A stretch of 64,000 nt of DNA from Gonocerus acuteangulatus (Eukaryota; Arthropoda; Insecta; Hemiptera; Coreidae): NCBI GenBank assembly GCA_946811695.1, contig OX328125.1, positions 97,751,710 to 97,815,709 on the forward strand, read 5' to 3'. The stretch's first letter is position 1; each line of letters starts with the position of its first letter. Of the stretch, positions 56,092-64,000 are shown piece after piece. A program made the position numbers and the translations under genes. The notes beneath the pieces are model-generated. The model did no database searches and had not been told where the DNA came from. It saw nothing but the letters and a program-made list of their open reading frames with translations.

Positions 56092-57010
56092 GAGTTTCCT
56101 CCCTCCCTCCATAGGGAGGAATCCGGCTTACAAGGTTGACCTCATGACTCAATCCGAAAGTGCCGACTAGTGGTATATTTGTCTTTTTGCCAGCGTCAAA
56201 ATGGTCCAATTTTGTTGAAATCCCTCCACCCGAACATGATTTTTGGAGTGAAATTCGCGCGAAAAAATCGCAACGCTTGCGTTTTCGAGCTGATATCCGT
56301 GCATGTCGCAATTTTTAAAGCGGTATCTGCAACGGTTTAGGAGAAAAATTAATACAACTCCTTTTCCAAACTAATTTTCAGTTTGGGTTATGAGAAATGA
56401 TTAATTAAGTTAAAACTTGCTCTAGACGATTGGGACATGGGCGTGTATAAGGGAGCTGCAGCCCCCCCCGAAATTTGATTTGATGATAAAAATGTGTCAT
56501 AAAACCCTTAAAAATAAATTAAATAAGATCACTTAGTTCATAAAAATATTTTATTTTTGGTGTAATAGCGTTTTAGTTGCCTAAAACTATTCTAAGTTCT
56601 AAATTGTTAGTATTCCATACCCCGGAAATGGTCCCAGGGTCCCAGGCCCCCCCCGAAATTATTTCCTATACACGCCCATGGTTTGGCATTCATCTAAACT
56701 AAGATATTGCAGTTTTAGTTTGCGTTTGGAGTTAAGAAAAAAGAATTATTAATAGACATTAAAAATTTTCGGATCGTGGTATGTAAAAATATCTCGAAAA
56801 CGGTTGGTAAATCGTGGTAAGTGGAAGGGTGGCAATTTGAAAGCTTACTAACTTCTCAACAAATAAGGTTCTGAAGTAATTTTCGTTGGGGCGATGTCTA
56901 TCGAAGAAATAAGTGTGCAAAATTTCGAAATTGTTAGTTTTGTACCTACTTTAGAATGGGGTTTTGCCTCTGTTTACATAACTTTTTAATTGTTTTTTTT
57001 TTTATTGCAT
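56092..57010. repeat. HINE-1-related repeat with nested MITE-A
   Basis: GAGTTTCCTCCCTCC, GGAGGAATCCGGCTTACAAG, GTGCCGACTAG, AAATTCGCGCGAAAAAATCG and ATCTCGAAAACGGTTGG follow the HINE-1 order, without the (TA)n tract. A complete MITE-A is inserted at 56436. The 3' hairpin tail was not found. Confidence 0.6.
56436..56680. mobile_element. MITE-A copy 7, complete (245 bp)
   Basis: Reference copy: CATGGGCGTGTATAAGGGAG at the left and TTCCTATACACGCCCATG at the right, C/G runs just inside both ends, core with AATAAGATCACTTAGTTCAT. Non-coding. Confidence 0.85.
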
Positions 57011-57910
57011 TTAACAGTAAAATGAGTATTTTAGTAAAACAAGGTAGAAAATGAGAAGCGTATTGGTTTCAGTGATTCCAAGAGCGAACCTTTTACCAAC
57101 CTTTTAGGATATTAACGCCACAGATGTTAGATAAAGTTGGGAATTTTATTTTATAAATGTGTGCTTGTAATAGCTGTTATTAAGCCTTTATGTGATAAAT
57201 TATTGTATTCAAAATGATATATTATTGAATATTGGAATTTTTAAACTTATGTTACTTAATTTAAATATTAGTTGGTAGTTAATTTAAGTTCCTTGAGCAA
57301 TGATTTCTGTTTGTTTCACATAGCCAGGTTTTGGTTTACTTACACCCCGGGCCATGTGCCACAACCATCATAGTTTATTTAGGAGTTGTGTGTACTCTAA
57401 AAAATTAAATATATTTTTGATCTTAGTCGTCCCATCGCCCATATCTTCACCCAAATTACCGGTGAGCTCAAATAGAGACCTTTCCTTCTCGTAGGCACGG
57501 CATTCAGTGAAGATATGTTTGATGGAAATTACGACACCACACACGGAGAGAAAAATGAAATCTCACTTTTGCCCGAGTAGGGTTCCGTCAGCCAATTATA
57601 GGGTGCGACATCCTAAATCAGACTGAGTTAACTCTATTTTAAAAGTGCCACATTTTCGAGGCATTCTATTTTGAAGTGTTTGAACTTTGTTCTGGGGGTA
57701 CAGTCTGCATCCTGCTTTAGGCTTCCAATACCTGCTGTCTTATATAGCGTTCCTGCACTTCAAAATTGGAATCCTTAACAGGAACAGGCTGTCTCAGGAA
57801 TTGCCGAAATATGCTCGCCCCCTCCTTCTTCTCCGGACGGATCTGATTGTTATCTTCAGTCTGTTGCTAACCACTGTTGTTACTACATGCTAACTCCTTT
57901 CTTACTTGAG

Positions 57911-58043
57911 ATGGATGCAGCTCAATTAATTGTGATCGTGGAGATATACGAGGAGTTATATAATTTGAGAAACCCTCAATACAGTAACCAACAACGCAGG
58001 GACAATATTTGGGAAGAGATAGGAAGGAGGATGAATCAGCCCA
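57911..58043 (+). CDS. MADF-domain protein, first exon (partial)
   Basis: Reads MDAAQLIVIVEIYEELYNLR, NPQYSNQQRRDNIWEEIGRR and MNQP, then a donor GTAAGT at 58044. The pattern L/I-x-x-V-x-x-Y-x-x-L-Y-x-x-x-x-x-x-Y-x-x-x-x-x-x-x-x-x-x-W-x-x-I is the first half of a MADF (Myb/SANT-like) domain. Such domains occur in insect transcription factors and in the accessory protein of PIF/Harbinger transposons. The continuation exon is not identified, so it may be a host gene or a transposon relic. The ATG at 57911 is preferred over an in-frame upstream one at 57887 because it directly precedes the domain. Confidence 0.55.
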
Positions 58044-58889
58044 GTAAGTACTTTTACCAATCCATTTATTTTAATAAGTTCATTTATTTTATTAATGTAG
58101 GATTATTTTATGAACATAAATCTTACTTGTATTTCTTTGGTTATAATTTAGATACTTTACCTATAAATGAAAAATGTTGGGTACAATTTTGGCAGAGCTA
58201 CTTCTTTGATTTAACTATGAAGAGACATCTTTGGAACATAATAGTTATTTAACACATTCTTACTTTAAATGATTTCCACTTCAAACCTGTTCATTTATTA
58301 TTTTTTACGTTTTAATGTTTCGGCTTTTGGGCCATTTTCATAAAACTGGAAGAAAACAAATACAATTATTATGTGCTATTTTAAATTCATCCATATCAAA
58401 TTCTTTTAAAGATCTTTCAATTTGCTAACTCAAACTTTTCATTTATGTACATTTAATGTATTTATTTACCTTTATATTATTTTCTATTCTTTCCAATTCC
58501 TTATCTTTCATATTACTTATCATATTTGTTCCACATTATACGACCATCATTTTTTTTTTATATTAGATTTTTACGATAAACATTATGCAGAAACTTTAGA
58601 CAAATTTCAGTTTTAATTTTGCTTAATAGTTTTAACGTTTTAATTTTTATGGCTTTTTGGATAAAATTATTAAGTATGTCCTTTTTCATACGTTCCGCGT
58701 GGCTAGAATATTAGTTCAAAATTGTATTAGTGAACTTTTCTTTTGGTGTCCATTTTGTTTCTAGAGTTCCTTCATTTACGATTATATCCATAGACAAAAA
58801 CCTTATTTTATAGTTATTTTGTAATTCCGTGTTAGCTTTGAATTTATTACGAAATTTTAAACTTGAAAAAATGCCTATTTATCTTTTTT

Positions 58890-59022
58890 AGCGCGGTTAC
58901 TCCCTATCTCCATAGGGAGAACCCGCTTATGAGGTTGACCTCACGACGCAATCCGGAAGTGCCGACTAGAAACTTTCACGTTTCAGACCCTATAGATCAA
59001 GAAAATATAGGTGGCCCAAATT

Positions 59023-59087
<65 letters not shown>

Positions 59088-60335
59088 ATATATATATTTA
59101 TATATATGCTTGTCTGTTCGCGCTCAAAAATGGTCCGATTTTAACGAAATTTGGTACAAAAATCTGTCATCTAATTTGAAAGGTCAAGTTCGTTAACCAG
59201 CAGAATCCGCCCACTAGAAGATAGTGTTTGGGGTGAAATTCGCGCAAAAAAAAATCGTAACGCTTACGTTTTTGAGTTTATATGCTTGCAGGTACTTGTT
59301 TTATAGGTTTCTTAACATAAGAAAACGAATGAAACCATTTATAAGGCGATATCTGTAACCGTTCCTGAGAAAAGCGGATTCAATGTTTTTGTAAGTCATT
59401 ATTTTTTCGTGAATACTTAGAATCGCGGGATTCAATTGAAATATTTTCTACAACTTGGAAATTAATCCCAACTAATATGTTTAAATTTTGGTTATATTTG
59501 GAGATAAGGAAGTATGCGAAAAAAAATATTTTATTAATAGACATGAAAAGTTTTCGGATCTTCATACATTTTTCGTAAATATCTCGATAACGGTTGGGAA
59601 ATCGTGCTAAGTGGAAGGTGACCATTCGAATGCTTACTAAATTCTCTACAATAAAGGTTCTGAAGAAATATTCGATGGGGCAACGTCAATCAGAGATATA
59701 AGCGCTTAAAACTTAAAAAATGTTTGTTTCGTTGTTTAAAAAGGGGGTTTCTCTTTGTTTATGACACTTTTTAATTGTTTTTTTCTTGTTTTAAATTGCA
59801 TTTATCAGTAAAATGAGTATAGTAGTAAAATAAGCTGAAAAACGGTGAAAGGTATTGGTAATAATAAGTTTGGAGTGGCTGTGGTAATCAAGATGGCTGT
59901 GGCTAATCATGATGACGTAGTTTGTTTTGAATTCTGCTGTCTATATAACCTTCCTCATAGCCTCCAACTGAAGTTATCGTTATTTCTTATTTTATAGGAA
60001 GATTTAACCCACGACAGAATGGAATTTTATTCGCCATGAAGCACATATTTACAGTTGATTATAACAGTAAGACGAATTTGCTAGTAAAACAAGATACTTA
60101 AAATGACAACGAATTTTTGGTTGTTGAGAATAGAGCCTTCTCAGCAGTAGTCAAAGAGTAAGTACGTTTTCAGTACATAATTGTATTGACTTATACAGAT
60201 TAAGAATTATCCGCTTCTGTGTAAGTTGGCTACTGTCAGTTTCCTGTGATTTGTGATGCTAATCTATTCCATTTCTTCGACATGTACGTAACCGCGCTAA
60301 GATGACGCAGTTCCTGCGAGTCGGACTTTTTTTAA
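58890..60335. repeat. HINE-1, full-length single copy (1.45 kb)
   Basis: Starts T6 then AGCGCGGTTACTCCC and ends AACCGCGCTAAGATGACG, CAGTTCCTGCGAGTCGGAC, T7. Contains the (TA)n tract at 59024-59077 after AAATTTGTA, as in the 11.1 kb copies. This is the clean reference for the family; no ORF of note. Confidence 0.65.
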
Positions 60336-60594
60336 TTATACAAAACACACAACAACAACAACTTTTCTTTTATTATTAATACAAATTTCTTTTTGTTCCT
60401 ATTTGAACAGATGCTGAAATCAACAGTCTTCGACTTTATGAATACGGCTATAAGTGTCATGAAAACGAATAAAAATATTTTGTTAAAAAGTGTACATTGT
60501 ACCTGTTACATGTAAATAACACCTAAATAAAGTCTCATTATTATTACTCTGAATTTACCTTTGTTCTTTTTTATCCACATAATAAAGTCATCTC

Positions 60595-60900
60595 CCTGTA
60601 GGATGTTGCATCCTGTATGGATGGGGTCAATGTAACCCATCCATATAGGATGCTAGCAGCGTATATGGGTAGGATACAGGAAGCAAACATCAGGATGCTC
60701 GCAGCCTATATGAGTAGGCTGCTAGAAGCTAGAGTCGGAGTGCCAGCAGTCTAAAGTCTAAGGGTACGAGTGCACTCGAAAGTAGAGACTGCTATTGTTG
60801 GATGCTAGCTTTGGGAGTGAGAACTCTACTGTAGGATGCAGAATTAGGATTCCAGCACTCTATTATAAGGTGCGGTCAATCTAACTAGTGGAATCCTATT
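60595..60900. repeat. Degenerate tandem repeat
   Basis: Irregular units built on GTAGGATGC / GGATGCTAGCAGC-TATATGGGTAGG (60599, 60650, 60691, 60809, 60832). GC-richer than its surroundings. No inverted ends found. Confidence 0.55.
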
Positions 60901-61559
60901 TTAGGCTGAAATATGTGGAATTCTATTTCAAAATGAAGTAGTCATTCCTCGACATCAGATAAGAATGAGTCAAGCGTGTGTGGCCTATCCCGAGCCAAGC
61001 AAGGACTACCTCTGCTCTCCTATTTTCCTATGCTATGCTCTTTGATCTCCTCTCTGCTTTTTTCGGTCTGCTCTGTTTGCAGCCTAAGTTGTAGAACCTG
61101 ATTTTTGGTAGTATAATACTCTTAATGAATCTGACGATTGCATTACACCTTCAATTTCATTGTAATGATATTTTATAAAATGTTAGTTAAATAACTCTTT
61201 TAAAAGAAATACTTCAAAACTGCATTTTTCATTAAAAGAAAAACGTAGTTTTGATGAACTATTATGACCCAACTCTGACAGTATCCATCTTTGTAATCTT
61301 CGCGGTCGACGATCTCCTGAGTGATGCCATCAGATTAATATTTAAAAATTAATAGTTCCCTAGGAATGGTAAAAAGTACTCAATTATATTGTTAGAAACT
61401 TTATTTATTCTTTGAACATTTTGAAATAGTCAATTCTAATATAATAATAATACTTTTGATTTCCCCACATTTCAAGTCGCTGATTGATTATCAATCCAGG
61501 GGATTTTCTTAATTCCTTGCTGTTTGCCAGGTATTTGCACAACATGAACTTCAATATCC

Positions 61560-61598
61560 TTAAAATGCATGATCTTCCTCCTTAACTTTTTTTGCAGT
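61560..61598 (-). CDS. Candidate last exon of the SLC5-family transporter
   Basis: Acceptor TATTTCAG precedes 61598; in phase 0, which the donor at 63676 demands, it encodes TAKKVKEEDHAF and stop. A charged, short cytoplasmic tail is normal for these carriers. A minus-strand AATAAA lies at about 61400-61410. Another frame is also open for about 40 codons, so the assignment rests on phase alone; an extra exon in between is possible. Confidence 0.35.
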   Translation of the reverse strand, partial: TAKKVKEEDHAF

Positions 61599-62360
61599 CT
61601 GAAATATTAAAAAGACCACGATAAATTATATTTAATTAAAGTGTTGTTCTCTTAAATTAAAGTTTGGTTCTCTGAAAATAAAAAGAGCAATTGAAATGTT
61701 TGTTTGAGAAATACGCTTTCTTGTTTGAAATGTACACTTTAAGAGCTAGAGTAGCAGCCCTTATTTTCTCGATCATTGGGCTCATCCTACGACAAGAGGT
61801 TTTGCATGATTTCACCAAAATAATGAAGGCATTTTTAAATACAGGTAAAAGGCAAAATACACATAAAGAGGATATATTCCTGAAAACACCCCAAAAATAA
61901 AAATTATAGTGTGATCTGGCGAGGAGAAAATGAAGTGCGCCGCTGCAGTAACAGGCTAAAATGATGATGCTTTGTTATTCTTGTTTGACGTCAGGATATA
62001 TGTGACATTTCACTAAGCATCAAGATAATGTCATGCCGTCTACCAAATAGTTTTGTCTAATGGTTCACAGTCAAAAACAACGATTAGAAATAAAAATAAC
62101 TAAGACAACGCAGTGAACTCATCAGGTGAAAGCTAAACAAAAGTTTACTGTGGTTTCGATAATTGGCATTCAACTAATGACAATGTGACGTCCAACAATT
62201 CATCACTAACAATTAAATATTAACAAAATTAATCAGTATAAAATATAAAGTCCTAATTGAAGGAGGTACTTTAGTTATCGGGCGTACTACTTTAGGCTTC
62301 TCGTCCACTGGGACCGAAAAGCCGCGAAATGAATTCGTCATAATTCGCACGAACTATCCA

Positions 62361-62658
62361 AACACGTGGCTCTGTCAAGGACCGCATCCACTGGGCCCGT
62401 ATCGTACGTCCATTTTTGTGCGAACTATCTAAACACGTGGCTCTGTCAAGGACCGCATCCACTCGGCCCGTATTGTTCGTCCATTTTTGTGCGAAGTGCG
62501 AACAATCCAAACACGTGGCTCCGTCAAGGACCGCATCCACTGGGCCCGTATTGTTCGTCCATTTTTGTGCGAAGTACGAACAATCCAAACACGTGGCTCT
62601 GTCAAGGGCCGCATCCACTGGGCCCGTATTGTTCGTCCATTTTTGTGCGAACCGATCC
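62361..62658. repeat. Four-unit tandem array (71-78 bp) of TIR-like sequence
   Basis: Units start AACACGTGGCTCTGTCAAGG at 62361, 62432, 62510 and 62588 (spacings 71, 78, 78). Each contains ATCCACTGGGCCCGTAT, close to the terminal GTCCACTGGGACCGAAA of the host element. Overlapping ORFs on both strands are by-products of the repeat. Confidence 0.9.
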
Positions 62659-62713
62659 CATTCTGCTGGGATTTAGTTGCAAAAAGTCATGGTTAAAAAT
62701 GGACTGTGAGAAG

Positions 62714-63010
62714 TTAAATTTGCTTATCCAGGAAAGGAAATATCGGTGTGACCAACGGGAAACAAAATATTTTAGCATAAATGTTGTCAACAATGTACCG
62801 AAATGCATCCTTTCTCATTCGAAAATAGGAAAGTAGTGGTGGCGGTGAATGAGAAAATTCACCAAACTTGTTTCTTTTGGCAATAACGTGGTTCACCCAG
62901 ATTTCCCGTCTTTGTCGATATCGTCTCAGCCGTCGATGAATTAAAGATGATAATTCCAAAGTGATACATTCTTCATCAGCATCACGAGAAAAACCTTCCT
63001 GAAGAGCCAT
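62714..63010 (-). pseudogene. HARBI1-like transposase N-terminus, truncated
   Basis: Starts MALQEGFSRDADEECITLEL and continues RRLRRYRQRREIWVNHVIAK, RNKFGEFSH, LLSYFRMRKDAFRYIVDNI. The R-R-x-x-W-V-x-x-x-x-x-x-R-x-x-x-G-x-(Y/F)-x-x-L-x-x-x-(L/F)-R-x-x-x-x-x-F-x-x-(L/I)-x-x-x-(I/V) pattern is that of the Harbinger transposase N-terminus. After about 78 residues the resemblance stops; the DDE nuclease is missing, consistent with internal deletion. Confidence 0.75.
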
Positions 63011-63676
63011 CACGTCTACTGCGATTTCGGACGAATCCTGAGGCTATGGACGAGAGGCTTTCGAACGATGGGCGTTCGCCTGAATTCGTTGTTTCGCAGT
63101 TCGCAGCTTTTCGGTCCCAGTGGACGTGAAGCTTTATTGCCTGTATACATTAACCATCTTCCTCTCTAGGAAAGTATCGTCCACATATCTGAACCAATGT
63201 TACGGAAAAACAGACTTTAGAAACGGCAAATCACAAATCCTCATATCTGTTCAGATATATGCATGAAACGTGGACTACCTATTGCAGAAAAGTCCATGTT
63301 TTCGAGGAATACAAAGACTAGCCACCTATAACCGGAGTCTTCAAACCTGGGGCATCCTTGTACCTCGAGCTTAATACTCGTATTCATTGCGAATATAGTA
63401 TTGTTCAGACATTCCTTCAACAGTTTATGCTCTTTAGCATTTTTAACAGGGTCGTGAGGTCTTCGTGAATCTTGGGCTGGTTTTTTATATTTCGGAAACC
63501 CTCCTTTATTTTTTCTTCTTATCTTAAAGAAAAAAGGATTAATTTTAAAGGCTATACAAATTTTAAAGAATGGATGAAATAAGAATTGAAAAACTATGGT
63601 TCGGCATGTTATGTAAGCACAAAATAATAACATTTTTCCATGACTGTTACTTCAGAGATTTAATGGCAATACATAC

Positions 63677-63851
63677 CTTTTCAGGAGGTAGAAATCTGTA
63701 AATAACAGGGGTGAGAAGTTCCCGCGGTACGTTCTTGGGGTCGTTGAAACCAGTCAGCCAACTAACCAGCATTCCGACGCTGATAACAGTAGTAACACCG
63801 ATGATGCTATACCACATGTACGAAATCTGCAGGATCCAAGGCACGCTACCG
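63677..63851 (-). CDS. SLC5-family sodium-coupled transporter, near-C-terminal exon
   Basis: Exon with acceptor TTTCAG before 63851 and donor GTATGT at 63676. It encodes SVPWILQISYMWYSIIGVTT, VISVGMLVSWLTGFNDPKNV, PRELLTPVIYRFLPPEK: an aromatic-rich entry into a transmembrane helix (about 20 residues), then S-W-L-T-G-F-x-D-P-K-x-V-x-x-x-L-x-x-P-V-I. This ending is typical of the sodium-coupled monocarboxylate and multivitamin transporter branch (SLC5A5/6/8/12) in insects. The rest of the gene lies beyond the right edge. Which solute it carries cannot be told from one exon. Confidence 0.8.
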
Positions 63852-64000
63852 CTGAAACAGAACGAAAAATCAATTTGATATTAATTTATTTCACCTAGCC
63901 AAAGTTGTGTATGAAATCAAAAAAACATTTGTCGCAAGGCCCTCCAGCCTTATACCTAGTTTACAGAAGCGTTTTACTTGCCTTAAGTGCTAATCACCTA

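Larger units (their letters stand above)
62295..63133. mobile_element. PIF/Harbinger-type non-autonomous element (839 bp)
   Basis: Inverted ends: CTTCTCGTCCACTGGGACCG at 62297 and CGGTCCCAGTGGACGTGAAG ending 63131. Both sides have TTA (62292-62294 and 63134-63136), the target expected for PIF/Harbinger. It encodes only the N-terminus of a HARBI1-like transposase (minus strand, right side) and holds a four-unit tandem array on the left. Lies in the putative last intron of the transporter gene. Confidence 0.88.

Noticed and set aside
61490..61598. Alternative 40-codon reading of the last transporter exon
   Set aside because: Open, but it needs a different phase from the donor at 63676; kept only as an uncertainty.
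62361..62658. CRISPR-like array
   Set aside because: Units are contiguous 71-78 bp repeats with no unique spacers, in a eukaryotic transposon.
62366..62836. 156-codon plus-strand ORF and overlapping ORFs
   Set aside because: Open only because the tandem units are near multiples of three; the array lies inside a Harbinger element.

Overview
The window is arthropod genomic DNA, most likely from an insect. It is AT-rich, its genes are split by short GT-AG introns, and the promoters carry a TATA box plus an arthropod-type TCAGT initiator. About half or more of the sequence is transposon debris and (TA)n microsatellite. Nothing bacterial (operons, ribosome binding sites, CRISPR) is present.

The host genes are few. 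A tandem array of pancreatic-type (neutral) lipase genes runs on the minus strand. Lipase C (coding 50254 to 36087, promoter near 54400) can be assembled completely: 11 coding exons, all phases consistent, 442 residues, with Ser203/Asp229/His320 as predicted catalytic triad. Lipase A enters from the left edge; only its promoter, 5' UTR exon, signal-peptide exon and part of the next intron (1-3139) are inside. Lipase B (28502 to about 8925) lies between them and is a wrecked copy: its splice acceptor region was hit by a SINE, exon 4 is frameshifted, the exons holding the catalytic Ser and Asp are replaced by a retrotransposon fragment, and its 3' end is replaced by a Copia gag fragment. At the far right, minus strand, is the C-terminal end of a sodium-coupled SLC5-family transporter. 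A single MADF-domain exon lies on the plus strand at 57.9 kb.

Layout: 1-3.1 kb lipase A; 3.2-8.9 kb repeats (a 0.9 kb TIR element with a nested MITE, a pogo/Tigger-like element, other MITEs, SINEs); 8.4-28.5 kb lipase B remains, split by Helentron-like repeats (11.1-15.0 and 16.8-18.1 kb), a mariner, several MITEs and SINEs, and two related R2-type retrotransposons, one full length with an intact 966-codon ORF (24.6-28.3 kb); 28.6-35.2 kb a gene-free block of foldback and TIR elements; 36.1-54.4 kb lipase C; 55-61 kb repeats and the MADF exon; 61.5-64 kb the transporter 3' end, with a PIF/Harbinger derivative in its putative last intron.

Because A, B and C share intron as well as exon sequence, A and C act as empty sites that date and bound the insertions in B. 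The most interesting items are the non-rDNA R2-type element with an apparent T-rich 3' tail, the stepwise dismantling of lipase B, hammerhead-ribozyme-like cores in several unrelated repeats, and a Harbinger derivative whose internal array is made of TIR-like motifs.
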